A DNA stretch of 64,000 nucleotides from Hymenobacter telluris (GCF_017313265.1 NZ_JAFLQZ010000004.1:62001-126000), one strand, 5' to 3'; positions 16,609 to 25,527 are shown, counted from the stretch's first letter. Numbers and translations are program-made. The notes: a model not told the origin generated them from the sequence alone.

Positions 16609-18615
16609 CTAATCAAAAAATTGCCAACGAATTCCTAGCTGGAAGCGCCGGGGCAGGCCAGTATAGTAAGGCGTCGGGAAATACCCGTCGCGGCCCAGCC
16701 CCTGGTTCACGTAGGCCATCTTCAGGAAAAAGCCTACGGTACGGATGTCACCGGCCAGAAACACGTCGGCTATGGCGTAGTTGCCTGCCGTAAAGTGGTT
16801 CTGCACGTAAAACTGCTGCGTGCTGAGGTTGTAATCGTAGGGCTGCCACGTAGACTGGTAATACACTTCCGCGCCAATCTGTCCGAACAGCGCCCTCTTG
16901 AATACGTAGCCCTGGTAATACGCTTTGCTGTTGGCAATCAGGCCCGGAATGCGCAGTTCGGCCACGTCGCCACCGCGCGTAACGTAGGCTTGGTTATCAA
17001 AGAAAAAGTTGCCCACGTTGAAGCGGTGCCGCGCCGATACGGTTAGTAGCGGCAGCGTCCGGCCAGATTGCGCAGGCCGTCCCGACTCATCGTAAAACAC
17101 GAGGCTGGTAATGTTGGCAAATTCCACCGATGCTTGTAGCCGCTGCACCCCCAGCGTCTGGTCGAGGCGGACTGTCAGTTGCTGGACTTTGGTGTTAGCA
17201 AAGTTGTTAGCTCCGCGGAACACCTGGGTGGTGGCATCGTAATCGGAGCCCCAGCGGTAGTGGTTGCCGTTGAACTGCTGCTGGGTAAGCGTGGGCGAAT
17301 AGCTGGTACTCAGCACTTCGCCCGTAAGCGGACCAAGCTTTGCCGAGCCACGCAGCATATACTCGTCGAAAAACTTGTATTCAGCAGCCGTTTCAACAGC
17401 GAAGATCTTGTAGCGGAAGGCCGCAGTGCCGCCAACAAACGTGTTGTTGTATTTTTCACTCGGCAATAGCTCTACAATAGTACCCGGATTACCTGTAAGC
17501 TGGCCGGTCGAGAGGGAAGCATTGCGCTGCCGGGCGTAGAGGCGGTATTCCACCGTTTCGGAATGGCCCGTTACGCCCAGCGTATTCTCCACCTGCTGCA
17601 ATTCGGCGCGGTCGTCGGTGGCCGTTTGGCTGTAGCGCCGCTCCGGATATAAACGAGTATATACCGTATCGGTAGCTGTTATGGTAGGTAGCTGCGTGTC
17701 ACGAAATCGGTTGAACTGCCGCCGCCAGTCCACAATATGATAGGCGGTAAGGCCACGGCCCAATAGGCGGTAAGTTTGCGCCAGCCGCATTCCGTCGCGG
17801 TGTTCCAGGTTGGAGGCAGTGGTCAACCGAGGCAGTTCTTCGCTGTAGCCAAACAAGTCTTCGGGGGTACTGTCGGCCGGCCTGACTTCTGTTCCGTTAT
17901 TTGAAACGGCCGGCTGGTAGCGTATCCCGCCAGGTTCGGCGGCGTTGTGGCGCACGTTGTTGTAGTTGAACAAGGCACGGTAGCGCCCATCCGTGCTCTG
18001 GAAGCGGGCAAAAAGCAGAAAGTTGGTATGCTCTACCAGGCCATCCCGGCTATTGGTCGTGTAGATTTTATTGGCCGCGAATCGCTCGTAGGCCAACCCA
18101 ACGCTGGCGTTTTTGTTGATGCTGCGCGTGTACGACAACTCAAATACCTGTTCGCCATTGCCTCCCTGGATAAAGCGAAAAAACGTGTACGGCGACTTGG
18201 AATCGTAGTACGGAATGGTGGCGGGGTCGCGCGCATACCTATCGAAGGCGTTGCGGCCCAGGCGCGTACCGAGCTGCGTATTGGTGCGCCACAGCAACGG
18301 CCGCGACGCCGTACCTACGTGGCCCAAATCCTGAAAAAAGGTACTGTCGTGGTACCAGTTGCGGGTTTGCGGAAAATCAACAAGGGTGGTATCAATAATG
18401 CGCCCCTCGGTGCGGTCGTGCAGCACGTCGTCTTCCCGAATAATGCGCGTAGTGCGGGCGCCATACAGCACCTTGGTGGAGTCGTCGAGAATCTGAGCCT
18501 GCGCCGCAAAGGGGACGGCACTTAGTACAAGCAGTAGCGCCGGCAGCCAAGCCCAGCGCTTAAGTGAGAGCAGAAAAACCGTCGGGTGGCGTAGCGGCCA
18601 GCAGCTTGAAAACAC
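16609..18615 (-). CDS. putative porin (Bacteroidota large beta-barrel family)
   Basis: About 668 residues from a GTG start at 18615, with signal peptide LKRWAWLPALLLVLSAVPFAAQAQ. The mature part opens DDSTKVLYGARTTRIIREDD, has YHDSTFFQDLGHVGTASRPL and many amphipathic strands, and ends in GLPRRFQLGIRWQFFD. This is the 'putative porin' barrel family of Bacteroidota. A longer ATG form (18711) would overlap lpxK by about 80 bp and lacks a clean signal peptide, so the GTG 14 bp after the lpxK stop codon begins is preferred. It is probably co-transcribed with lpxK. The pore substrate is unknown. Confidence 0.75.
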   Translation of the reverse strand: MFSSCWPLRHPTVFLLSLKRWAWLPALLLVLSAVPFAAQAQILDDSTKVLYGARTTRIIREDDVLHDRTEGRIIDTTLVDFPQTRNWYHDSTFFQDLGHVGTASRPLLWRTNTQLGTRLGRNAFDRYARDPATIPYYDSKSPYTFFRFIQGGNGEQVFELSYTRSINKNASVGLAYERFAANKIYTTNSRDGLVEHTNFLLFARFQSTDGRYRALFNYNNVRHNAAEPGGIRYQPAVSNNGTEVRPADSTPEDLFGYSEELPRLTTASNLEHRDGMRLAQTYRLLGRGLTAYHIVDWRRQFNRFRDTQLPTITATDTVYTRLYPERRYSQTATDDRAELQQVENTLGVTGHSETVEYRLYARQRNASLSTGQLTGNPGTIVELLPSEKYNNTFVGGTAAFRYKIFAVETAAEYKFFDEYMLRGSAKLGPLTGEVLSTSYSPTLTQQQFNGNHYRWGSDYDATTQVFRGANNFANTKVQQLTVRLDQTLGVQRLQASVEFANITSLVFYDESGRPAQSGRTLPLLTVSARHRFNVGNFFFDNQAYVTRGGDVAELRIPGLIANSKAYYQGYVFKRALFGQIGAEVYYQSTWQPYDYNLSTQQFYVQNHFTAGNYAIADVFLAGDIRTVGFFLKMAYVNQGLGRDGYFPTPYYTGLPRRFQLGIRWQFFD

Positions 18616-18628
18616 GGAGAGCAGGAAA

Positions 18629-19696
18629 TCAGACAACAGCTTGGGGCTGAATAGCAGCCGGAAGTAACTGGCGCAAACGGTTGGCACCGTCCGCCAGAAA
18701 CTCCACGGCAATAGGAATATAGAAAACGGCCAGACCTGCCATTTCCGTATGCAACGAGGGGTCGAGCAAACGGGCGGCGTCTTTCTGAGTGGTAAAAATA
18801 CGGCGGCCCGGCCCGTAATGCGCTTTCAGCGCCGCAATTTCCTCGGCAGTAAAAGCATGATGGTCGTTGAACTCGGCATAATGTACAATCTGGTAGCCCG
18901 CCTCCCGCAGATACTTCCGCAAGGGAAGTGGCTGGGCAATGCCGGTCAGCAGCACAATTTCCGCGGAATACGCCGCCTCATCCGGCACTACCCCAGGCAG
19001 CGGCACAGGCGCGCCGTAGGCATACGTACTGAACAGCACCGGCACCGCCCGCCGACCATAGCGCCGAATCCGTTGCTCGATTTCCAGTTGCTGCGCCGTA
19101 GTTAACTGAGGGTCGCACTTGGTTACCACCACCACATCGGCGCGGGCAGCCCCGGTGCGGCTTTCACGCAGGCGGCCGGCGGGCAGCACATAATCATGAT
19201 AGAACGGGCGCTGCTGTTCGGTCAGCAGCACGCTGAAATCGGGGCGTACCCGGCGGTGCTGGTAGGCATCGTCGAGCACTACAGTGGTAATCTGGGGCTG
19301 CTGCCGGAGCAGTTCGTGCAAGCCAGCCAGTCGGTCTTCACACACGGCTACCGGCACTTGCCCGCCGAAAGCCGTGAATTGCTGCCACGGCTCGTCGCCG
19401 AGCGTAGCGGCCGTTTCGGTGGCGCTACCGAGGCGGAAGCCGCGGGTACGGCGGCCGTAGCCCCGGCTCAGAATAGCGGGTTGCTGCCCTTGCTGCCGTA
19501 GCTCTTGCACCAGCCAGGCCACGTGCGGCGTTTTGCCAGTTCCGCCCACCCGCAGGTTGCCCACGCCGAGTACCGGTACCTTGCTAAAGCGCGTCGTAAG
19601 CTTCCACCCTCTGTCGTACAGCCAGTTGCGCACGGCTATTATGCCAGCGTACAGCCAGGCAAACGGCAGGAGCAGATAGGTAAGCAAAGTGGGCAT
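18629..19696 (-). CDS. lpxK: tetraacyldisaccharide 4'-kinase LpxK
   Basis: Inner-membrane-associated kinase that phosphorylates the 4' position of the lipid A disaccharide (Raetz pathway). The 355-residue protein has an N-terminal hydrophobic anchor, the P-loop GNLRVGGTGKTPH (46-58), LSRGYGRRTRGF, VVLDDAYQHRRV (the DDGxQH-type motif, here DDAYQH), and ITTVVLDD preceding it. Start ATG 19696 lies exactly 4 nt after a TAACTTTG box on the minus strand. It is followed after 13 bp by the putative porin, which suggests an envelope operon. Confidence 0.95.
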   Translation of the reverse strand: MPTLLTYLLLPFAWLYAGIIAVRNWLYDRGWKLTTRFSKVPVLGVGNLRVGGTGKTPHVAWLVQELRQQGQQPAILSRGYGRRTRGFRLGSATETAATLGDEPWQQFTAFGGQVPVAVCEDRLAGLHELLRQQPQITTVVLDDAYQHRRVRPDFSVLLTEQQRPFYHDYVLPAGRLRESRTGAARADVVVVTKCDPQLTTAQQLEIEQRIRRYGRRAVPVLFSTYAYGAPVPLPGVVPDEAAYSAEIVLLTGIAQPLPLRKYLREAGYQIVHYAEFNDHHAFTAEEIAALKAHYGPGRRIFTTQKDAARLLDPSLHTEMAGLAVFYIPIAVEFLADGANRLRQLLPAAIQPQAVV

Positions 19697-19700
19697 GAGG

Positions 19701-19708
19701 CAAAGTTA
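19701..19708 (-). promoter_or_regulatory. -7 box TAACTTTG 4 nt before lpxK ATG
   Basis: Minus-strand TAnnTTTG, then cctc, then ATG. This is the same N4 spacing as at 3515, 24075 and 38167, predicting a leaderless lpxK mRNA. Confidence 0.6.
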
Positions 19709-19765
19709 GCCAACCAAACCCAACGGGTTGTAGTAGCTACAAAGGCGCCTGCAAATCTTATCCTT

Positions 19766-20449
19766 ATGCCCGATACTTTCGCCGACCGGCTTCTGCGCTT
19801 CCTTTCTACATTTCCGGCGCCACCCGCCCTGCCCGACGAGGTGCAGGCGCTCAACCCCTACCAGGAACCGGCGGTGGCCGAATTGCTCACGCAGTTCGGC
19901 CAGAAATTTTACGCCGACCAACGCCCGCGCGTGGCGCTGCTGGGCATCAACCCCGGCCGCTTCGGGGCGGGCCGCACCGGCGTTGCCTTCACCGACCCAG
20001 CGGCGCTGGCCGGGGCTTGTGGCATCCCTAATCAGTTGCCGCCGCACCCCGAGTTGAGCAGCCAGTTTGTGTACCGGGTGATAGACGCCTTGGGCGGGCC
20101 GGCCAACTTCTACCAGGATTTCTACCTAGGCTCCCTCTACCCCTTGGTGCTGATGCGCCACGGCAAGAACTATAATTACTACGACTCTCCGGCCCTGACT
20201 GAGGTGCTGGAACCCGACATCCGGGCTTCGTTGCAGCGGCAGGTACAAGAGTTGGGGCTGGTTCGTACGGCTGCCGTCTGTTTGGGCCGCCGGAACGGCT
20301 TGCTGTTTGACAAGCTGAATAAGGAATTGCGCTTGTTCGACACCATCCACGTCCTCGACCATCCGCGCTACCTCATGCAATACAAACGTCGTGAGCTACC
20401 CACTCACGTAGCGCGCTATGTGGAAGTGCTGTTTTCAATTAAAAATTAA
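19766..20449 (+). CDS. SMUG2-like uracil-DNA glycosylase family protein (DUF4918)
   Basis: A 227-residue protein of the SMUG DNA-glycosylase family found in Bacteroidota. Key elements are VALLGINPGRFGAGRTGVAFTD at about 54-75 (the water-activating loop of the UDG fold), SQFVYRVIDALGG, YLGSLYPLVL, and the C-terminal HVLDHPRYLMQYKR (the HPxxxxxY-type intercalation loop region). Known role: removal of uracil and related bases from DNA. Start ATG 19766 is chosen because the open frame upstream is antisense to lpxK. The last codons and stop lie in a hairpin arm shared with the next gene. Confidence 0.85.
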   Translation: MPDTFADRLLRFLSTFPAPPALPDEVQALNPYQEPAVAELLTQFGQKFYADQRPRVALLGINPGRFGAGRTGVAFTDPAALAGACGIPNQLPPHPELSSQFVYRVIDALGGPANFYQDFYLGSLYPLVLMRHGKNYNYYDSPALTEVLEPDIRASLQRQVQELGLVRTAAVCLGRRNGLLFDKLNKELRLFDTIHVLDHPRYLMQYKRRELPTHVARYVEVLFSIKN

Positions 20450-20600
20450 GAAGTAAAAGTTAAAAGTTCGGAGTTGTAATCACAATTTGCGGTAGCCAGT
20501 GCCGCACTCAACATCCGGCTTGTGTATTTACCGATGCGCCATCAGGTTGAAGTGCCAGTTCCAATTTTTAATTTTTAATTCTCAATTTTTAATTGAAAAC
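20431..20600. repeat. A/T-rich 42-bp-arm hairpin spanning a stop codon and the next start codon
   Basis: Arms 20431-20472 and 20559-20600 pair at 36 of 42 positions. They are heptamer arrays (ATTAAAA, ATTAAGA, AGTAAAA, GTTAAAA / CAATTTT, TAATTTT, TAATTCT, CAATTTT). The left arm contains the TAA of the SMUG-like gene and the right arm contains the TTG start of the Nif3-like gene. Confidence 0.75.
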
Positions 20601-21696
20601 CACCGTTCAAGACCTCGCCCGCGTGCTGGAAGCCGCCGCGCCCCTCGCCTATCAGGAATCGTATGATAATGCGGGTTTACAGTGCGGCGACCCACAGATG
20701 GAAGTGCGCGGCGTACTGATTACGCTGGACTGCACGCCGGCTGTGGTAGACGAGGCCATCCGGCGCGGCTGCAACGTGGTAGTGGCTCATCATCCCTTGA
20801 TTTTCAAGCCACTCAAGCGCCTCACCGGCGCCAACGAAGTGGAGCAAACCTTGCTCAAAGCCATCAAGAACGATGTAGCCCTCTACGCCGCCCACACCAA
20901 CCTCGACAACGTGCGCCACGGCGTCAACCGCAAGCTGGCCGAGAAGCTGGGCCTCGTCAACCTGCGCATCCTCGACCCCAAGCCCGGCCTGCTGGCTAAG
21001 CTCGTGACCTTTGTGCCACCCACGCATACCGAAGCGGTATTGGAGGCGCTGTACGCAGCCGGTGCGGGCCAGATTGGCGACTATTCGGCGTGCAGCTTCC
21101 GCACCGATGGCACGTTCACCTTCACGCCCGGCCCGGAAACCAATCCGTTTTCAGGTGAGCCCGGCCAGCCCCACACCGGCCCTGAGCAGCGCGTAGAAGT
21201 GCTGCTGCCGCTGCATTTGCAACACGCGGCGGTGCGCGCTTTGCATAAGGCCCACCCCTACGAGGAAGTAGCCTACGACATCATCAAGCTGGAAAACATG
21301 AATCAGGAGGTCGGCTCGGGTATAATAGGTGAATTGCCGGAACCGATGAGTGCCCAGGAGTTTCGGGCGCAGCTGAAAAAGGCCCTGTTAGTGCCCGTAG
21401 TGAAGCATACCGCTTTCGAGAAGCCCATCAGGAAAGTGGCTTTGTGCGGCGGCGCGGGCAGTTTTCTGATTGGTAAAGCCCGCGCTGCCGGGGCTGATGC
21501 CTATGTTACCGGCGACCTGAAATACCACGAGTACTTCCAGGCCGAGGGGCGGCTAATGCTCTGCGACGTAGGCCATTTCGAGAGCGAACAATTTACCGGC
21601 GAAATCTTTCAGGATTTGCTTGCCGACAAGTTTGGGAGTACTTTTGCGCTCTTCATTGCCGAGACCCATACCAACCCCGTCCATTATGACTTCTAA
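20593..21696 (+). CDS. Nif3-like dinuclear metal centre protein
   Basis: A 367-residue member of the Nif3/YbgI family (GTP cyclohydrolase 1 type 2-like), a toroidal hexamer with a two-metal site; physiological role unsettled. Metal-binding motifs: NVVVAHHPLIF at about 57-67, AAHTNLDN at about 97-104, and C-terminal CDVGHFESEQF near 323-333. A PII-like insert (about 130-235) makes it the long form. The start is TTG inside the right arm of the preceding hairpin; no better start is seen. The stop overlaps the next gene by 11 bp (translational coupling). Confidence 0.88.
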   Translation: MKTTVQDLARVLEAAAPLAYQESYDNAGLQCGDPQMEVRGVLITLDCTPAVVDEAIRRGCNVVVAHHPLIFKPLKRLTGANEVEQTLLKAIKNDVALYAAHTNLDNVRHGVNRKLAEKLGLVNLRILDPKPGLLAKLVTFVPPTHTEAVLEALYAAGAGQIGDYSACSFRTDGTFTFTPGPETNPFSGEPGQPHTGPEQRVEVLLPLHLQHAAVRALHKAHPYEEVAYDIIKLENMNQEVGSGIIGELPEPMSAQEFRAQLKKALLVPVVKHTAFEKPIRKVALCGGAGSFLIGKARAAGADAYVTGDLKYHEYFQAEGRLMLCDVGHFESEQFTGEIFQDLLADKFGSTFALFIAETHTNPVHYDF

Positions 21697-22450
21697 ACCC
21701 GTCGCTACTGCCCCGGCCGATGCCCCCGTTGCCAGCAAGCTGGAAGCCCTGCTCAACCTGCAACGCATTGACTCGCAGCTCGACGAAATCCGGCGCGTAC
21801 GCGGCGACTTGCCCGAAGAAGTGCGCGACCTGGAAGACGAAATTGCCGGCTACGAGGTGCGCGTAAGCAAATTCGACGAGGAAATTTCTGCCCTCAACGA
21901 CCAGATCAAGCAGCGCAAGCAAAACGCCAAGGACGCCGAAGGCCTCATCAAGCGCTACGAAGACCAGCAGCAGAACGTCCGCAACAACCGCGAGTACGAG
22001 GCTATTGCCAAGGAAATCGAGTTGCAGAAGCTGGAAATCCAGATTTCCGAGAAAAAAATCAAAGAAGCGCAGTACCAGATTGAGTTGAAAAACTCCGACA
22101 TCGCCGGTACCAAGCAGCGGCTGGATGAGCGCAAAAAAGACCTCACCAACAAGAAAACCGAACTCGACGTCATCGTGGGCGAAAGCGAAGCCGACGAGAA
22201 GAAGCTGATGGAAGAGCGCGCCGGCGCTACCCAACCCGTGGAAGACCGCCTGCTGACGGCCTACACCCGCATCCGCGGCAACGTGCGCAACGGCTTGGCC
22301 GTGGTAACGGTGAAGCGCGACGCCTGCGGCGGCTGCTTCAACACGGTGCCCCCGCAGCGCCAGGCCGACATCATCTCGCACAAGAAAATCATCGTGTGCG
22401 AGCACTGCGGCCGGGTACTAGCCGACGTGGAAGCCCGCATCACGGCTTAG
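21686..22450 (+). CDS. coiled-coil protein with C4 zinc ribbon (CT398/CdsZ type)
   Basis: A 254-residue protein: a long antiparallel coiled coil (about 25-200, rich in Glu/Lys/Gln) and a C-terminal zinc ribbon with CGGC and CEHC pairs (DACGGCFNTVPPQRQ, CEHCGRVLADVE). The family is widespread (C4-type zinc-ribbon domain, PF02591) and often neighbours Nif3 genes, as here, where it overlaps Nif3 by 11 bp. In chlamydiae a homologue interacts with RpoN or secretion parts; the function in Bacteroidota is unknown. Confidence 0.88.
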   Translation: MTSKPVATAPADAPVASKLEALLNLQRIDSQLDEIRRVRGDLPEEVRDLEDEIAGYEVRVSKFDEEISALNDQIKQRKQNAKDAEGLIKRYEDQQQNVRNNREYEAIAKEIELQKLEIQISEKKIKEAQYQIELKNSDIAGTKQRLDERKKDLTNKKTELDVIVGESEADEKKLMEERAGATQPVEDRLLTAYTRIRGNVRNGLAVVTVKRDACGGCFNTVPPQRQADIISHKKIIVCEHCGRVLADVEARITA

Positions 22451-22471
22451 GTTTTCCTGGTTCTGATTTCG

Positions 22472-22503
22472 AAAAGAACGGCCTCCGCGCCGTTCTTTTT
22501 TTG
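22472..22503 (+). terminator. terminator after the zinc-ribbon gene
   Basis: aaaagaacggc, 6-nt loop, gccgttctttttttt: a classic stem plus T-run. It lies immediately before the start of the TPR protein at 22507, so that gene needs its own promoter or read-through. Confidence 0.85.
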
Positions 22504-22506
22504 CTT

Positions 22507-24036
22507 ATGAAATTCCTCCCTGTGGTATGCCAGTTGCAGAAATGGGAGCAGAAGCTGTTGCTTGTGCTTACCTGCGTGTGTGTGCTGCTCGGGCCAGCGG
22601 TAAGCGCGCCCAGGTTGGAATATCGGCAGCCCGAAGCAGTTCCAACCGTCGGCCTTAGCCCCCAGCAAGCCCGCGCCTATGCCGAGGTACTGAAGATGCG
22701 GCCAGCCACGGCCAAGGCGTTACTCAAAGACGCTCCTAGCTCGGCGGGGACGCTGCTAGTGCAGGATTGCTTGGACATTATGGAGTTGCTGGTTGGCCAG
22801 GATGCCCGCCGTTACGACGCCACTATCGACACCCAGGACGAGCGGCTAACGGCACTGGAAAAATTGCCGTTGAATGCGCTGACGCAGTACGCCCGCGCGG
22901 AAATCCGGCTGCATCAGGCGGCGGCGCAGGTCAGTTTTGGGCACGAGGTGCAGGGGGCCTGGAGCTTACGGCAGGCGTACCAGCAGATGCAGGCCACCGT
23001 GAAACGCTATCCGACGTATCTGCCAGCCCGCAAAACACTGGGCATGATGCAGTTCTTCATTGGCTCGTTGCCGGAAGGCTACCGCTGGTTTCTGAAATTA
23101 TTGGGGCTAACGGGCAGTGTGGAGGCCGGCCTGAGCAACCTACGCGCCGCCGCCCGCCAGCCCAACGACTTCCAGACCGAAGCCCAGATTATTCTGGCGT
23201 TAGTGGAGGAAACGTATTACAAGAAGCCCACGGAGGCTCTCCAACTGGTTGGGCGACTCGCCCAGCAGCAACCCGACAATCTGTTATTCAGCTACTTGCT
23301 GGTCAGCCTCAACAAAAAGCAGCACCGCACCGATGCCGCGCTGGCAGCCTACCGGACCCGCCCGCAAGGCCCCGCGTACTTCTCGCTAAGCTACCTGCAC
23401 CATATGGCCGCCGATTTGCTTTTGTATCAGGGCCAGTATGCGGCTTCCCGCCGTGAAAACGAGCTTTTTCTGGCAGAGTTTCCGGGCACGCATTACCGCA
23501 AAGACGCCTATTTCAAGCTCTACCTAGCCGCTTGGCTGGCTAATGACGCTCCGGCCGCCGAGCGGTACCGCCGCCAGATTGATGCCGCCGGGCGCACTGT
23601 AGTAGAGGAAGACACCTACGCCCAACGGTTTTTCGAGGGGCAGTTGCCACTCAACCGCCAACTTACCCGCGCCCGCCTGCAAATCGACGGGGGGTACTAC
23701 CGGGAGGCGCTGGCTACGCTGAACGGCTTCCAGGTGACGGCCGCCACTCCCCTGCGCGACCGGCTGGAAGAACCGTACCGCCGGGCGCGCGCCTGGCACG
23801 GCCTCGGCCACCTCGATTCGGCCCGGTTGTTCTACGCCCGTACCATTGCCCTGGCTGGTACTGCCCCCTATTATTTCGCGCCGCAGTCGGCGTTGCAGCT
23901 GGGCTATCTGTACCAATTGGAAGGGCAGCGAGCTACGGCCAAGGTGTACTTCCAAAAAGCCTTGAGCTACCCCAAGCACGAATACAAAAACAGCACCGAC
24001 ACCAAAGCCAAGCTGGCGCTCAAGGAGTTGGAATAG
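22507..24036 (+). CDS. exported TPR-like protein (hypothetical)
   Basis: A 509-residue protein with a signal-like N-terminus (hydrophobic KLLLVLTCVCVLLGPAVSA at about 16-34). The body is alpha-helical with TPR-type pairs such as YLPARKTLGMMQFFIG, PDNLLFSYLLVSLNKKQ and the C-terminal LGYLYQLEGQRATAKVYFQKAL. Similar proteins in Bacteroidota carry no known function. No promoter box is evident, and a terminator ends only 4 bp upstream of the ATG, leaving its expression unexplained. Confidence 0.65.
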   Translation: MKFLPVVCQLQKWEQKLLLVLTCVCVLLGPAVSAPRLEYRQPEAVPTVGLSPQQARAYAEVLKMRPATAKALLKDAPSSAGTLLVQDCLDIMELLVGQDARRYDATIDTQDERLTALEKLPLNALTQYARAEIRLHQAAAQVSFGHEVQGAWSLRQAYQQMQATVKRYPTYLPARKTLGMMQFFIGSLPEGYRWFLKLLGLTGSVEAGLSNLRAAARQPNDFQTEAQIILALVEETYYKKPTEALQLVGRLAQQQPDNLLFSYLLVSLNKKQHRTDAALAAYRTRPQGPAYFSLSYLHHMAADLLLYQGQYAASRRENELFLAEFPGTHYRKDAYFKLYLAAWLANDAPAAERYRRQIDAAGRTVVEEDTYAQRFFEGQLPLNRQLTRARLQIDGGYYREALATLNGFQVTAATPLRDRLEEPYRRARAWHGLGHLDSARLFYARTIALAGTAPYYFAPQSALQLGYLYQLEGQRATAKVYFQKALSYPKHEYKNSTDTKAKLALKELE

Positions 24037-24062
24037 GTTGGTATTGCGGGCGGCTAGTGGGC

Positions 24063-24070
24063 TACCTTTG
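24063..24070 (+). promoter_or_regulatory. -7 box TACCTTTG 4 nt before pabB GTG
   Basis: Exact TAnnTTTG, then cgct, then GTG 24075. An upstream in-frame GTG at 24057 lies before the box and would not be transcribed from it. Confidence 0.65.
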
Positions 24071-24074
24071 CGCT

Positions 24075-25346
24075 GTGTTGTCTGTTCCGCTTACCGAGTT
24101 GCCCCCCGATTTTCGTGCCCGCGCCCTGCATTGGGCGGCTGGTTTCGCTCACTGTGCCTATTTCGAGCCCAACGACCTTGCGTATCCTGGCGGTTCGTTT
24201 CAACGGCTGCTAGCCGTGGCCGCTGCTGCCCCTGCAATGCCTGGCACATTGGATGAGCTACGCGCGTGGCTTGCGGCAACAGCGCCATCTGCTGGCCCGC
24301 TTTGCGGCTTCGTAACCTACGACGTCAAAAACGAAATCGAGGCCCTGACTAGCAGCAACTTTACGGCCTTCGATTGGCCGGATTTGCACTTCTTTCAGCC
24401 TGAAATCTGGCTGTACTGGCACCCTGACCACCTGGAAATACACGGTCAGTCGGCGGGTGTGCTAGAGGCCATTCTGGCCACCGCACTGCCGGTTTCTTCA
24501 CCGCCTCAGCTGCCAGCCCTGCGCCCCCGCATGCCCAAGGCCGACTACTTGCGGGCGGTGGCCGCCATTCGGGAGGACATTCTCAACGGCGAGGTGTACG
24601 AGTTGAACTTGTGCCAGGAGTTCTACGCCGAGCAGGCTCAGCTGCAGCCGGTGGATGTTTTTTTGCAGCTCAACGCGGCGTCGCCCACCCCCTTTGCGGG
24701 CTTCTACCGCCACCACCACCATTACCTGCTGTGCGCCTCGCCCGAACGGTTTCTTTCCCGCCGTCAGCATACGCTCACGTCTCAGCCCATTAAAGGCACC
24801 ATCCGGCGCGGCCTCACGCCGGCCACCGACGAGCAGCAGCGCCAAACGCTGCTACACGACGAGAAGGAGCGCGCCGAAAACCTGATGATAGTGGATTTGG
24901 TGCGCAACGACTTGGCGCGCGTGGCCGAAACCGGCACTGTGCAGGTTCCGGAGTTGTTTGGGCTGTATCCGTTTCGCCACGTCTGGCAGATGATTTCCAC
25001 GGTGCAGGCTCAGGTGCGGGCTGGCGTTGATTTAGTGGATATTCTGCGCGCTACCTTCCCCATGGGCTCCATGACCGGGGCCCCGAAAATCCGGGCCATG
25101 CAGCTTATCGAGCAGTACGAGCGGAGCCGCCGCAGCCTTTACAGCGGCAGTATCGGCTACATATCCCCCACCGGCGACTTCGAATTTAACGTGGTGATTC
25201 GTAGCCTGCAATACCGCGCCGACACCGGCTACCTCAGCTTCCAGGTCGGCTCAGCCATTACCTACGATTCGGTGCCGGAACGCGAATACGAGGAATGCCT
25301 ATTAAAAGCCCAAGCCATGCTGGAAGTACTGAAGGTGAAATGGTGA
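24075..25346 (+). CDS. pabB: aminodeoxychorismate synthase component I
   Basis: Chorismate-binding enzyme of p-aminobenzoate and folate synthesis (could also serve as anthranilate synthase component I-like). About 423 residues. Motifs: SQPIKGTIRRG, ENLMIVDLVRNDLARV, HVWQMISTVQAQVR, FPMGSMTGAPKIRAMQLIEQYE, YSGSIGYISP and FNVVIRSL, all in the C-terminal chorismate-binding domain. PIKGT favours PabB over TrpE. The GTG at 24075 is selected by the promoter box. The last four codons and the stop are inside the left arm of a perfect 39-bp hairpin. Confidence 0.92.
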   Translation: MLSVPLTELPPDFRARALHWAAGFAHCAYFEPNDLAYPGGSFQRLLAVAAAAPAMPGTLDELRAWLAATAPSAGPLCGFVTYDVKNEIEALTSSNFTAFDWPDLHFFQPEIWLYWHPDHLEIHGQSAGVLEAILATALPVSSPPQLPALRPRMPKADYLRAVAAIREDILNGEVYELNLCQEFYAEQAQLQPVDVFLQLNAASPTPFAGFYRHHHHYLLCASPERFLSRRQHTLTSQPIKGTIRRGLTPATDEQQRQTLLHDEKERAENLMIVDLVRNDLARVAETGTVQVPELFGLYPFRHVWQMISTVQAQVRAGVDLVDILRATFPMGSMTGAPKIRAMQLIEQYERSRRSLYSGSIGYISPTGDFEFNVVIRSLQYRADTGYLSFQVGSAITYDSVPEREYEECLLKAQAMLEVLKVKW

Positions 25347-25435
25347 GGTGATGAAATAGTGAGTTTGATGTTCGATATGCGCCACCCGGGCCGCCAGAAC
25401 ATCAAACTCACTATTTCATCACCTCACCATTTCAC
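25335..25435. repeat. perfect 39-bp palindromic hairpin built of octamer words (copy B)
   Basis: Arms 25335-25373 and 25397-25435 are exact reverse complements with a 23-nt loop. Octamers: GGTGAAAT, GGTGAGGT, GATGAAAT, AGTGAGTT, TGATGTTC (the first base of the first word is outside the arm). It includes the pabB stop. It aligns base for base with the element at 15795-15897, and every arm difference is compensated on the other strand. Confidence 0.88.
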
Positions 25436-25479
25436 TTCTTATCAGCTCTGCCATTCTGTCATTTTCGCCCTAAAACAGT

Positions 25480-25487
25480 TACCTTTG
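25480..25487 (+). promoter_or_regulatory. -7 box TACCTTTG upstream of miaB
   Basis: Exact TAnnTTTG, 40 nt before the miaB ATG. Confidence 0.55.
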
Positions 25488-25527
25488 GGGTTCTCCCGAA
25501 CGTGAAGCTGACGCCCCGCCGCATCCC

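Noticed and set aside
25335..25435. The hairpins as integron attC sites
   Set aside because: No integrase, no R/L core boxes (GTTRRRY), and flanking genes are housekeeping genes on both strands.
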